DNA from: JBGSUZ01 sp964404895
GTDB taxonomy: Bacteria; Bacillota; Clostridia; Peptostreptococcales; Acidaminobacteraceae
Length of the DNA stretch: 64,000 nucleotides
NCBI GenBank assembly: GCA_964404895.1
Contig: CAYOLV010000004.1
Coordinates: forward strand, 248,001-312,000
Direction: 5' to 3'
Of this stretch, positions 1 through 7,701 are shown one piece after another (within the stretch, counting starts at the first letter, position 1; each line of letters begins with the position of its first letter). The notes under the pieces were generated by a model. It did not search any database and was not told the origin of the DNA. It saw only the letters and a list, made by a program, of their open reading frames with translations. Made by a program: the position numbers and the translations under genes.

Positions 1-55
1 AGTTTAATTGTGAGAATATTGCGTTATTTTCATTCTCATCATACAACAGGTTTTC

Positions 56-86
56 AAAAAAAAAAGCCGAAGTCTTACGGCATTTT
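56..86. terminator. weak bidirectional terminator-like hairpin
   Basis: GCCG (66-69) pairs with CGGC (78-81) around an 8-base loop. There is an A-run on the left and TTTT on the right, so it could end transcription in either direction. The stem is only 4 bp plus flanking A/T pairs, so support is weak. The rest of 1-165 is AT-rich and shows no gene. Confidence 0.3.
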
Positions 87-180
87 GAGTTATATAGTAT
101 TTTTTTTATTATTTTTTTGTGCTAAACTGAAATCAAATTAGGAAATCATTGTAAAATATACAATATTGGGAGATGATACC

Positions 181-1122
181 ATGTTTTCTTCTTATAACTT
201 GACTGAATTTGGAAAGCGACTCAAAAATATTAGGAAGTCTTTAGGGTACACCCAACACGATGTCAATGCCCTTTGTGGGATCAACAGAGATACCCTTAGA
301 CGTATTGAAAGTGGCGAGGGTTTACCTCGTTATGATACCTTGGAAACTCTTTCAGGGATATATAAAATCGATTTGCTAGAAGAACTTAAGTTTTACAGAT
401 CTGTTAATCGAATATATACCTATTATCACCGACTAGATAAAGTCATAGCCAGTTTTGACGTAGAAGTCCTCAACAAATTGACCCAAGACTATAACTCTTT
501 TATGGTCAATCACAAAGAACGCTTATTTGAACCCTCTCTATATGATCAGTTTTCCTTACTTCTAGAGGGTATTAGTGCTTACTACTCAGATGAACCTGCT
601 AAAATGCGCCACAGTTTAGACATTGTCGTTAAGAGTATGCTATACAGCTACCCTACCTTCGATGTCTATAATTATGCTAATTACAAATACAATCTATTTG
701 AAATGCGAATATTGCTTTTGATTGCTTTATCGTTAATACACGTTACAGAATACCAATTGAGCAATGAAATTCTCTCATTCCTCCTCAAACAAATATTAAA
801 AAGAGAGTTTGCTCAAATCGATGATGTGTTACTGACCATTAAAATTTATACCAATCTTTCATATAATGCCTTTACTTTAGATGACTATAAAAAGTCTCTT
901 CAATACGCCAACGAAGGGATTGCCTTCTGTAATCAAAACACAAATATGTTTGGTTTGTACTTGCTATTTTCCAGAAAAGGGGTTGCGGAATTCAGATTGG
1001 GTCTTCCAAACTATTTAGATTCTCTTCAGAAGAGCATCCACCTCCTAGAGATTCAAAATAAGTTGGAATTGGCACAAACCTACAGAGAAATTCTGCGAGA
1101 TCGCTACGCCATTGTATTATAG
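181..1122 (+). CDS. HTH transcriptional regulator with helical, TPR-like C-terminal domain
   Basis: Predicted cytoplasmic DNA-binding regulator of the XRE/Cro class, 313 aa. Residues about 9-64 form the helix-turn-helix (GKRLKNIRKSLGYTQ, then NRDTLRRIESGEGLP). The remaining ~245 residues are almost entirely helical and look like TPR-type repeats, the build of Rgg/PlcR-like regulators whose repeat domain binds a peptide or other ligand. The start is the ATG at 181, eight bases after GGGAG (168-172); an in-frame TTG at 166 overlaps that ribosome-binding site and is unlikely to be used. It is a single gene ending in a strong terminator. No short signal-peptide gene is visible beside it, so ligand and targets are unknown. 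Confidence 0.8.
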   Translation: MFSSYNLTEFGKRLKNIRKSLGYTQHDVNALCGINRDTLRRIESGEGLPRYDTLETLSGIYKIDLLEELKFYRSVNRIYTYYHRLDKVIASFDVEVLNKLTQDYNSFMVNHKERLFEPSLYDQFSLLLEGISAYYSDEPAKMRHSLDIVVKSMLYSYPTFDVYNYANYKYNLFEMRILLLIALSLIHVTEYQLSNEILSFLLKQILKREFAQIDDVLLTIKIYTNLSYNAFTLDDYKKSLQYANEGIAFCNQNTNMFGLYLLFSRKGVAEFRLGLPNYLDSLQKSIHLLEIQNKLELAQTYREILRDRYAIVL

Positions 1123-1135
1123 TTCAAAAAACTCG

Positions 1136-1176
1136 AAAAGCCCTCACTCGTTGTAATCCGTGTGAGGGCTTTTATT
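1136..1176 (+). terminator. strong terminator after the HTH regulator
   Basis: AAAAGCCCTCAC (1136-1147) pairs perfectly with GTGAGGGCTTTT (1162-1173) across a 14-base loop and runs into TTTT. It lies between two convergent genes and may also serve the small zinc ribbon gene on the other strand. Confidence 0.85.
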
Positions 1177-1197
1177 GATGAATATCTTCCATAAGGT

Positions 1198-1362
1198 TTA
1201 AAACTCCATATTCTGAATGTTATAAATTTCTAGGTATTCATTATCAATTTCTGTGTTGCACTGGTCGCATACACCATATGAGTTTAAGATTGATTTTGAG
1301 TCGCCACATCTTGAGCAGCAAAGTTCCGAGGATTCCTTGATTTCAAATAAATTCTTTTCCAT
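1198..1362 (-). CDS. small zinc-ribbon protein
   Basis: A 54-aa protein with two CxxC knuckles (CSRC and CDQC) about 15 residues apart, the pattern of a small zinc ribbon. An acidic N-terminal stretch precedes the ribbon and an acidic/aromatic tail follows it. The start is the ATG at 1362, seven bases after GGAGGG; an upstream in-frame ATG at 1395 lacks such a site. No family is recognised and the function is unknown. Small ribbons like this often bind nucleic acid or act as protein adaptors, but nothing here decides that. It converges on the HTH regulator gene and has no partner on its own strand. Confidence 0.65.
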   Translation of the reverse strand: MEKNLFEIKESSELCCSRCGDSKSILNSYGVCDQCNTEIDNEYLEIYNIQNMEF

Positions 1363-1463
1363 AATTCCCTCCAGGTAATGTATTTTGGTATACAATTATT
1401 TAAGTATATGAGGATTGTACAATATCAACTTGCAATTTTCAATAGTTTTTTCAAAAATATTCA

Positions 1464-1514
1464 TAAAAAAATAGAACTGACGGCACAATTGCAACTAAAG
1501 GCCTTCAGTTCTAT
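1464..1514 (-). terminator. terminator of the methyltransferase gene
   Basis: On the minus strand ATAGAACTGA (from 1514-1505) pairs with TCAGTTCTAT (1480-1471) and is followed by a run of T. The inner part of the loop adds a short GGCC/GGC helix. It lies just beyond the 3' end of the gene at 1533-2258. Confidence 0.75.
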
Positions 1515-1532
1515 TCAAATGAATTTTATATG

Positions 1533-2258
1533 TCATTTTACTGTCAATGTGACCAACGCAGGACTTTCCAAAGTGAAAGTTGAATTTTCGAAATCTCCAA
1601 AACAATTAATTGCACTAAAGTCAATTTCCTTGAAAATGCGGATCAAGTCCTCTTTTAAAATCGGCAAAAGGCGGGTTTCTGCTTGCCATTTCTTCTCTTG
1701 ATTGGCTTCTCTAAGGGTTAATTCTCCAATAAACTGTATAGCCCCCTCAACATGCCTGTAGCTTCTGATAAAGGTCAGGGATGGCTGTTCACGAATAATA
1801 TCAGGTAACTTTTGAACCTTATTCTTTAGAACGCGGTCATAATTCACGGATTGTATAATCAGTTTGCCTCCGGGCTTTAATTTGTCATGAGCATCTCTCA
1901 AGAATTGAGCCACTTCTTCAAGGTCGTTAAGATGAACAATAGTGTTACCAATACAGTAAATAAGGTCAAATGTGTCTTCCAATTGCCCGATATTTCTAAG
2001 ATCCATGGTATGGGTTTCAATCTCTAAATGCCGCTTATTTTTTTCCTTATCCAGTTGCGCAATCATATCACCATCAAGATCTGCTGCAGTGACCTTGTGC
2101 CCTTTTTCAGCTAAAGCTAACGCGTAGCCTCCCGTGGCACAGCCCATGTCTAACACTTGACTTTCTGGTGCTAAGTTTTGACATAAAAACTCTATTTGAG
2201 CTGGAGATGGGGGAAATAAGTCATTGTAGTATTGCCCAATCATTTCATAAAATTCCAC
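1533..2258 (-). CDS. class I SAM-dependent methyltransferase
   Basis: A 241-aa cytoplasmic methyltransferase of the Rossmann class. Motif I is VLDMGCATGGYALALAEKG (about residues 36-54), the acidic residue binding the SAM ribose is in VTAADLD (about 60), motif IV is FDLIYCIGNTIVHL (about 98-111), and LKPGGKLIIQSVN follows. The C-terminal half carries a small beta-rich insert typical of UbiE/BioC-like enzymes acting on small molecules. The substrate cannot be told. The start is GTG at 2258, preceded by a perfect AGGAGG six bases upstream. It lies 38 bp downstream of the chromate-type transporter genes on the same strand and could be co-transcribed with them. Confidence 0.88.
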   Translation of the reverse strand: MEFYEMIGQYYNDLFPPSPAQIEFLCQNLAPESQVLDMGCATGGYALALAEKGHKVTAADLDGDMIAQLDKEKNKRHLEIETHTMDLRNIGQLEDTFDLIYCIGNTIVHLNDLEEVAQFLRDAHDKLKPGGKLIIQSVNYDRVLKNKVQKLPDIIREQPSLTFIRSYRHVEGAIQFIGELTLREANQEKKWQAETRLLPILKEDLIRIFKEIDFSAINCFGDFENSTFTLESPALVTLTVK

Positions 2259-2296
2259 GTTTGACCTCCTCGATTTGCCCAGTTAAACTACTATCA

Positions 2297-2824
2297 TTAC
2301 CTAAAAAACACCAAACCCAAACCGCCGCAAATCAGCATTAACCAATGGGATTTTCCTTTAACTTTCCAAAGCCAAACTCCTGCAATAAGGGCAATCACCA
2401 CACTGCCAATACTTCTTTGAACATATTGAGCCGTCCCTACCCCAGCACTGACAATCAATGCCAGAACTAAAGGACTCAGGGTTTTAAATACTGACTTTAA
2501 GACTGGCGATTCCCTATACTTCAATAATTTAGTAGACAAAATGGTAGTCGCAAATACAGAAAAACTGACTACGCCTAAGGTTGCCGCTATTGAACCCCAA
2601 ACACCTGCCACTTTGTATCCCACATAAGTCGCTGAATTAATTGCAATTGGCCCTGGGGTGACTTGAGATATAGACACTATATTTAAGAACTCCTGGCTGC
2701 TCAGCCATTGATTTTGCATGACCACTTCTCTCATGATGACAGGCAGCATGGCATACCCGCCACCAAAAGCAATCATACCAATTTTAAAGAAGGTCAACCC
2801 TAATAAAAGAATACTATTCCACAT
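2297..2824 (-). CDS. chromate transporter (CHR family), short subunit 2
   Basis: A 175-aa polytopic membrane protein forming one CHR domain. The signature FGGGYAMLPVI lies near residues 20-30, and the VSISQVTPGPIAINSATYVGY segment (about 49-69) carries the conserved PGP and N residues. About five or six hydrophobic segments follow. Short CHR proteins occur as tandem pairs that together replace the long two-domain ChrA, and this gene overlaps its partner by 11 bp. Family members export chromate, but many in anaerobes probably carry another anion, so the substrate is an inference. The ribosome-binding site AAGGAG lies 11 bases before the ATG. Confidence 0.85.
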   Translation of the reverse strand: MWNSILLLGLTFFKIGMIAFGGGYAMLPVIMREVVMQNQWLSSQEFLNIVSISQVTPGPIAINSATYVGYKVAGVWGSIAATLGVVSFSVFATTILSTKLLKYRESPVLKSVFKTLSPLVLALIVSAGVGTAQYVQRSIGSVVIALIAGVWLWKVKGKSHWLMLICGGLGLVFFR

Positions 2825-3344
2825 GAGGGATCACACTCCTTAATATGCCCAGAATAACCCCACTTAAAACCACCCAAATTGGACTGACCCCAAATACAAT
2901 TAACGCCAGTGCTCCTATAAGCATGAGTCCCCATTCTCCGATTTTTTTAGGCATACTCTTGCCCAGTTTATATGCAGAGAAAATAATCATCACCGCAATG
3001 GCTGGAAGCATGCCGTCCATAACAGGCTGAAGGTATTTCATAATTGGCAGCTTGGTGAACAAGGCAGCTATCGCTATGATAATTAAGAAAGAGGGCAAAA
3101 TGGTTCCTAAGCAAGCCATTACCAGCCCTTTAAAGCCCATTCTCTTATATCCTATAAAGTTGGCTATATTCACTGCCATGGCTCCCGGCAACCCCTGCGA
3201 AACGCTGAGAAGTTCCATGAATTCCACGGTATCTAACCACCCTTTTTCTTTCACAATTTGTTCCTCAATCAAAGGAATCATGGCATAACCGCCACCAAAA
3301 GTGAACATGCCAATTTTAAAAAATGTTGAAAATATTTCCCACAT
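2814..3344 (-). CDS. chromate transporter (CHR family), short subunit 1
   Basis: First half of the tandem CHR pair, 176 aa, with FGGGYAMIPLIEEQ near the N-terminus, SVSQGLPGAMAVNIANFIGY after it, and several membrane segments. The pair is thought to work as a heteromer with opposite subunit topology. The start chosen is the ATG at 3344 (MWEIFSTFF), seven bases after AGGA; an in-frame ATG ten codons upstream at 3374 has no good ribosome-binding site and would add a charged stretch in front of the usual N-terminus. The gene overlaps the next CHR gene by 11 bp, so translation is probably coupled. Confidence 0.85.
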   Translation of the reverse strand: MWEIFSTFFKIGMFTFGGGYAMIPLIEEQIVKEKGWLDTVEFMELLSVSQGLPGAMAVNIANFIGYKRMGFKGLVMACLGTILPSFLIIIAIAALFTKLPIMKYLQPVMDGMLPAIAVMIIFSAYKLGKSMPKKIGEWGLMLIGALALIVFGVSPIWVVLSGVILGILRSVIPHVE

Positions 3345-3447
3345 GGATTTGTCCTTTCGTTGATTCTTTATCATGACTCTATTTTATGACTCTTTTTGTG
3401 AAACTTATCTATACATTCAACCAACTCTAATCTCTCATATTTTATCA

Positions 3448-3487
3448 TAAAAAAAGAGTTCAACTGTTAATTCCAGGTGAACTCTTT
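3448..3487 (-). terminator. terminator of the M29 aminopeptidase gene
   Basis: AAAGAGTTCA (3487-3478 read on the minus strand) pairs with TGAACTCTTT (3462-3453), followed by a T-rich stretch. It separates the aminopeptidase gene from the CHR genes. Confidence 0.85.
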
Positions 3488-3497
3488 AAAAGTTAAA

Positions 3498-4607
3498 TTA
3501 TTTTAAATTTTCAGGGTTGAGGCACTCTAATTCTGGAATAACAAATTGACCATCTTTTCGGATCAACTTGCCATCAAAGTACATTTCGCCACCGCCGTAA
3601 ACTGGTGTTTGAATACATACGAGATCCCAATGAACTGAAGAGTCATTGCCATTTTCAGCTTCTTCGTAGCATTTACCCGGTGTCAAGTGGAAGCTTCCCA
3701 TAATTTTCTCATCGAATAAAGTATCTTTCATCGGTTTAAGAATGTATGGGTTCACGCCGATAGCAAATTCCCCTACAAAGCGAGCGCCTGGGTCAGTGTC
3801 AAAGACTTTGTTAATGCGGTCCGTATCGTTTGCAGTGGCTTTGACGATTTTACCATTTTCAAAGGTCAACACAATGTTTTCAAAAGTAAACCCTTGGTAA
3901 ACCGCTGGGCAGTTATATGACAATACCCCATTGATAGAGTCTTTTACTGGAGCTGTGAATACTTCGCCGTCAGGAATGTTCATTTCTCCAGCACACTTAA
4001 TTGCAGGAATATCCTTGATTGAGAATGTCAAATCCGTTCCAGGACCCTGAATTTTCACTTGATCTGTGTTGTTCATCAAGTTCACAAGGTGATCCATGGC
4101 ATTGGACATTTTGTTGTAATCCAGTGTGCACACATCGAAGTAGAAATCTTCAAAAGCTTCTAAGCTTGTATTGGCAAGTTGTGCCATAGCGTAGTTAGGG
4201 TATCTGAGAACGACCCATTTCGTCTTACCAACGCGTTCGTCATGTACAGGTGCATATTTACTGCTGTACGCCGTCATTGCCTCCCCAGGAACGTCAGCTG
4301 TTTCAGTCACGTTGTCTGAAGCTCTAATGCCGATGAATGCGTCCATTTTTTTCATTCTGTATAAGTCAAAATCTGCCCAAGTGTCCAGCATATCTCCGTC
4401 GTTACCAAGAAGGAGTTCTCTTTGAATAGAGGGATCAATAGCTTCGATAAAAGGATGTGCCCCAGCTTTGTAAACTTCTTTTACAAGCATTTTTACCAGT
4501 TGCTTTGGAGAGTCTCCAGTATATGAAATCAATACGTTTTCGCCCTTTTGTACTCTGCAAGAGTAAGTTACTAGGTTGTGGGCTAAGGTTGCAATTCTTT
4601 GATCCAT
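3498..4607 (-). CDS. aminopeptidase, peptidase family M29
   Basis: A 369-aa cytoplasmic metallo-aminopeptidase that removes N-terminal residues from peptides. Family landmarks are present in order: AGEMNIPDGEVFTAP (first metal-binding Glu region), GEFAIGVNP, IMGSFHLTPG, and SSVHWDLVCIQ with the His/Asp metal ligands near the C-terminus. Length is close to the family norm of 360-415 aa. The ribosome-binding site AGGAGG lies about 9 bases before the ATG. Its own promoter (4647-4675) and a terminator at 3448-3487 make it a single-gene unit, separate from the pseudopilin genes upstream. Confidence 0.92.
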   Translation of the reverse strand: MDQRIATLAHNLVTYSCRVQKGENVLISYTGDSPKQLVKMLVKEVYKAGAHPFIEAIDPSIQRELLLGNDGDMLDTWADFDLYRMKKMDAFIGIRASDNVTETADVPGEAMTAYSSKYAPVHDERVGKTKWVVLRYPNYAMAQLANTSLEAFEDFYFDVCTLDYNKMSNAMDHLVNLMNNTDQVKIQGPGTDLTFSIKDIPAIKCAGEMNIPDGEVFTAPVKDSINGVLSYNCPAVYQGFTFENIVLTFENGKIVKATANDTDRINKVFDTDPGARFVGEFAIGVNPYILKPMKDTLFDEKIMGSFHLTPGKCYEEAENGNDSSVHWDLVCIQTPVYGGGEMYFDGKLIRKDGQFVIPELECLNPENLK

Positions 4608-4646
4608 GAGATGATTCCTCCTAAAAATTATTTGTACGTTACCATA

Positions 4647-4675
4647 AGATTAAACGATGAATCGACCTCTGTCAA
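4647..4675 (-). promoter_or_regulatory. promoter of the M29 aminopeptidase gene
   Basis: Reading the minus strand, a perfect -35 TTGACA (plus-strand positions 4670-4675), a 17-base spacer and -10 TAATCT (4647-4652) lie 40 bp before the start codon. The -10 is only a partial match. Confidence 0.5.
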
Positions 4676-4707
4676 ATTAACGATTTGAAACACTTTCGGA
4701 TACCGTA

Positions 4708-5487
4708 CTAATTTGCCATATGTTCCCACAGCCCTTGAATAAACAAATCGTAGAGTACAGCATTTTCAAGGACTTTCAGTTCATTAAAGCGATGATTTTC
4801 ACACCAATGAGACAAGAATTGCCACAATGAAAAATGTCGATTTTCAGAAGCCGTCATCATATATTTTAAGGTCAATGCCAAACTGTATAAGTCTGACATA
4901 GGTCCAATGGCGTTAGGCTCTGTATACCTCTCAGGTGACATATAACTTGGTGTGCCCATTTGCATGGTGTTTAGCATATTGCAACCCTCTATTCGGCTAA
5001 TCCCTGCGCCAAAATCGATCAAAGCGGCATTCCCGTATTCGTCCATTAAAATATTTTCAGGCTTAATATCTAAGTGTAAAATACCCTTTTTTTGATAGAG
5101 GATTTTCAAACTCTTTGCGATTTGAATGCCGACTAAACAAATTTCCTTATGATGAATGCTGGTGCCAAGTGTCTTTCCATCTTTCAAAGGTAGACCTTGA
5201 AAATAAGCTTCCAAAATGTAACTCTTTTCAGGTGTCTTGAGAAGACTTACTACCTTGGATATATAGGGCAGTGCATTCCTTGAAAGATCTGCCCACATTT
5301 GGTCGCGCTGTTTGTCTGGTGTCGTTACCCTTAAAATATACCGATTGCCTATTGAATCTTTCACCTCATGAATCTCATTAAATTGAGTTTGTCTAATTTG
5401 CCTTACCCATTGAAGGTTCCAGTGTTCCAGGGGCTTTTTCAAAGGGTTTAAGTCCTCCAATACAATGCCAGCAAGGGCTATATCCAT
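4708..5487 (-). CDS. divergent Ser/Thr protein kinase-like protein
   Basis: A 259-aa Hanks-type kinase fold, cytoplasmic, with no membrane segment. Seen: catalytic loop HLDIKPENILMD (Asp140, Asn145), the DFG metal-binding motif (158-160) and GTPSYMSPE (activation segment, SPE in place of APE). Oddities: no GxGxxG loop is visible in the N-lobe, and the ATP-anchoring Lys of the VAIK motif appears to be Arg53 (YILRV), so ATP use may be altered or weak. The start has AAGGAGG nine bases upstream, and the gene overlaps the preceding pseudopilin gene by 95 bp in another frame. Its place at the end of a pseudopilin operon suggests a role in regulating that system (inference). Confidence 0.8.
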   Translation of the reverse strand: MDIALAGIVLEDLNPLKKPLEHWNLQWVRQIRQTQFNEIHEVKDSIGNRYILRVTTPDKQRDQMWADLSRNALPYISKVVSLLKTPEKSYILEAYFQGLPLKDGKTLGTSIHHKEICLVGIQIAKSLKILYQKKGILHLDIKPENILMDEYGNAALIDFGAGISRIEGCNMLNTMQMGTPSYMSPERYTEPNAIGPMSDLYSLALTLKYMMTASENRHFSLWQFLSHWCENHRFNELKVLENAVLYDLFIQGLWEHMAN

Positions 5488-6004
5488 TTTTAACTGCCTC
5501 CTTTTTAGTCATGGTTTCTTGGCTTTTTGATAAGTGAAAACAACCGCTAATGTGGTATTTAGCACCCGTATTGGTTATATAAACTAATGAATCTTCGTTT
5601 TGAGAAACCCCGTCAAACCCTCGGGTCAACAGCCTATTCTTCACGCTATACCGATGGTGAATCTTTTGCCCAAAGGGTAACTCCAGCTGCCACCTCATTT
5701 TTATTTCAAAGGTACCGTCTTCTGATAAATCTACACCCGTGACTAAAATATGCTCGTCTTTCATATTAGGATTTGCCACCCATAATATTTCTGCCAAAGC
5801 GAAGCACTGCATTTCATTTTGAACATCTATCACAGCCATCTGTCTGGAGACCTCAAAAGCCGCCTGTCTGACCCGCTCTTGACTGCGGAGATCTATCATT
5901 AGCAATATCAATGAAGCCACTGCAAAGGTGAAAATCATCACACTGATGACCGCTTCTATGCTGACACTGCCTCTATTTTTTTTGCAGTATATAACCGTCT
6001 TCAA
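5393..6004 (-). CDS. TadE-like pseudopilin with C-terminal Cys/His metal-site domain
   Basis: A 203-aa protein with a class III (prepilin-type) signal: a short basic N-terminus, RGSVSIEAVISVMIF, and one long hydrophobic helix (about residues 12-40) with the conserved Glu. The middle is beta-rich and extracytoplasmic. The end carries YHISGCFHLSKSQETM and GYSPCWHC, the Y-H-x3-C ... P-C-x2-C arrangement found at the C-terminus of some secreted nucleases and thought to bind metal. This is not a usual part of TadE proteins. The start is TTG at 6004 with AAAGGAG seven bases upstream. It overlaps the DUF5702 gene by 32 bp and the kinase gene by 95 bp. Confidence 0.75.
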   Translation of the reverse strand: MKTVIYCKKNRGSVSIEAVISVMIFTFAVASLILLMIDLRSQERVRQAAFEVSRQMAVIDVQNEMQCFALAEILWVANPNMKDEHILVTGVDLSEDGTFEIKMRWQLELPFGQKIHHRYSVKNRLLTRGFDGVSQNEDSLVYITNTGAKYHISGCFHLSKSQETMTKKEAVKNGYSPCWHCIGGLKPFEKAPGTLEPSMGKAN

Positions 6005-7349
6005 AAATAGTCTCCTTTCCAGAATGTCCTGTCACTCTGATTTCATGAGCTGTCACCATGGAAGACCAATTGGCAATGCCCTGATTTGCCTTTTTTAAAT
6101 TGAAGTCGATGAGACTCATGGTTCGCTGTGCTGTTTTTTCATCGCTCTGAGCCATCATAAAAATGAGTAAAAAGTTTCTATAATCTAATCCCTTCTCTTT
6201 ATCCTTCGACGGCACGTTGTTTCCTGTACCCTTTGTTAACTGAGGGTCTAGGTCGGTATACCAATCCGCACCACTGTTTTTTGCAATTGGAATCTTGTGG
6301 TCGCTTAGCAGCAGATTAACTTCGTAAACGGATTCCATACAGGACCATAAAATGATGATTCCGCTCTGTATTAGAGGTTCAGCAATTGGAAAAACACAGG
6401 AAATTAATACTGAAACTTCTGTAATCATTTTACTTTTTTCTGGGTTAACCATTAAGAACACACCGTTAATAACTTCTCTCATGACAAATATCTGTCCGCA
6501 AATTTGAAGTTGGTTGGCCATGCCCTCTCTATGTCCGCATAAAATATATTCGATTTCTCCACCTTCAAAACACAGATTTGCTGTTCGATTTCGAGTGTTT
6601 GGCCTATTTTGCCACTGGGCGTAATCATTGAAATGTTCAAAAATATAACTGCTGACTATGCCTTTTTCTACTAAATTAAGAGGTTTCGCACTGCCCTTTT
6701 CAAATGACAACACTTGGCTAAAAATTTTAGAATCAATCTCTCCGGGGTCTTTAATCGTCCAAGTTGGACTTCCTGTTGTCCTAATTTTTCGGAGTAGCCT
6801 TTTCGCCGTTTCTCGCTGGGTTTGATCTACATCTGACTTGTCATATTGAACGTCTTCGTCTTTTATTTGCGTTTTAAGGTTTTTAAGGTTCTCACTGTTT
6901 GAATTATTCGGCGAACCTTCTGTGCCTATTCCAGTAACTTTATCCAGACCATCTTGCACTAAATCAATCTTTCCCATTTCGATGGCTTGTTTTTGAAAAA
7001 CACTTAAATCTGCAAGGGTACTTTTAGGAGTTACCTGCCATTTGCCTTTAAAATAGGGGTCTAGTATCTTTTTCATGTCGACTTTTTTGCTGTCATAGGC
7101 AAGTAGACCGTAATCCATCTCAAGGGAGTCGTTATAGTAGGAGAGGATCATTTCACTGGCTATTTTAGATTGACGCATTTGCTCGTTAATTGTAATAGCG
7201 TTGACAATGGCGGTATAACACATAAAAAATACGCCTACAAGTGTAATAAAGATGAGACAGAGGAAAACTGTACTATACCCTTTTTCATTCTTTATCAAAG
7301 GCTGAAACTTGCTCTTTTGGATCCATTTTTTGATGATTTGCCTTTTCAT
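5973..7349 (-). CDS. DUF5702-type pseudopilin-associated protein
   Basis: A 458-aa envelope protein. After a basic N-terminus there is one hydrophobic anchor (about residues 24-48) with the EKGYSTVFLCLIF prepilin-like junction. The rest faces outside, with GGEIEYILCGHREG, FVMREVINGVFLMVN and WSCMESVYEVNLLLSDHKIPI, matching the DUF5702 family of Firmicutes Flp/Tad-type pilus loci. The start ATG at 7349 lies two bases after the upstream stop and depends on a weak GAAGGG site, so translation is probably coupled. The neighbours are also pseudopilins. The exact role (minor pilin or assembly protein) is unknown. Confidence 0.72.
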   Translation of the reverse strand: MKRQIIKKWIQKSKFQPLIKNEKGYSTVFLCLIFITLVGVFFMCYTAIVNAITINEQMRQSKIASEMILSYYNDSLEMDYGLLAYDSKKVDMKKILDPYFKGKWQVTPKSTLADLSVFQKQAIEMGKIDLVQDGLDKVTGIGTEGSPNNSNSENLKNLKTQIKDEDVQYDKSDVDQTQRETAKRLLRKIRTTGSPTWTIKDPGEIDSKIFSQVLSFEKGSAKPLNLVEKGIVSSYIFEHFNDYAQWQNRPNTRNRTANLCFEGGEIEYILCGHREGMANQLQICGQIFVMREVINGVFLMVNPEKSKMITEVSVLISCVFPIAEPLIQSGIIILWSCMESVYEVNLLLSDHKIPIAKNSGADWYTDLDPQLTKGTGNNVPSKDKEKGLDYRNFLLIFMMAQSDEKTAQRTMSLIDFNLKKANQGIANWSSMVTAHEIRVTGHSGKETIFEDGYILQKK

Positions 7350-7351
7350 AC

Positions 7352-7615
7352 TTAGTCATTTCCCTTCGGTTTTTCTTCTTGATGTTGAGCAATTACCTCT
7401 CCAAAATCATTTGCTAAATGGATTTTGTAAAACAAGGGAATTTTAGGCTCATCTTTAAGCACCCTAACCAGGGTCTGATTGTCTTTAATTACAGTGAGAG
7501 CGTCACCGTGGGAGATTTTATACAGAAGAAAAGTTAAGCTCATGATTATTAAAAGAATAATTGGAATGACCATGGCACTTTCTATGGTTAAGTACCCGTC
7601 CTGATTTTTTAACAC
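7352..7615 (-). CDS. small TadE-like pseudopilin
   Basis: An 87-aa protein with a prepilin-type N-terminus: NQDGYLTIESAMVIPIILL, with Glu five residues after Gly as in class III signals, then one membrane helix (about 10-32) and a short charged extracytoplasmic tail. It would be processed by a prepilin peptidase, which is not in this window. The start is GTG at 7615 with AGGAGG seven bases upstream; no in-frame ATG is available nearby. It is the first gene of the four-gene pseudopilin/kinase unit and lies directly behind the promoter and palindromes at 7642-7702. Confidence 0.75.
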   Translation of the reverse strand: MLKNQDGYLTIESAMVIPIILLIIMSLTFLLYKISHGDALTVIKDNQTLVRVLKDEPKIPLFYKIHLANDFGEVIAQHQEEKPKGND

Positions 7616-7641
7616 TGCTCATCCTCCTGTTTTAATAATTA

Positions 7642-7660
7642 TTTTACATATTATGTAAAA
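7642..7660. promoter_or_regulatory. perfect 19-bp palindrome, candidate operator O1
   Basis: TTTTACATA-T-TATGTAAAA is a perfect inverted repeat located between the promoter and the start codon of the pseudopilin operon. A related site lies exactly 42 bp away at 7684-7702. Confidence 0.6.
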
Positions 7661-7671
7661 CTACACTTAAT

Positions 7672-7701
7672 TAAATACCATATTTTTACATATTCTGTCA
7701 A
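7672..7701 (-). promoter_or_regulatory. promoter of the pseudopilin/kinase operon
   Basis: On the minus strand a perfect -35 TTGACA (7696-7701) is followed by an 18-base spacer and -10 TATTTA (7672-7677, a weak match). It is the only good candidate between the gene and the terminator at 7768-7814. The -35 sits inside palindrome O2. Confidence 0.5.

Noticed and set aside
166..180. N-terminal extension of the first regulator from a TTG codon
   Set aside because: The TTG overlaps the GGGAG ribosome-binding site that serves the ATG at 181.
1378..1701. plus-strand ORF of 107 codons
   Set aside because: It lies over the terminator and the 3' end of the methyltransferase gene, has no ribosome-binding site and shows no domain; a shadow of the minus-strand gene.
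7616..7641. missing start codon for the small pseudopilin
   Set aside because: GTG at 7615 has a perfect AGGAGG at proper distance, so an ATG is not needed.
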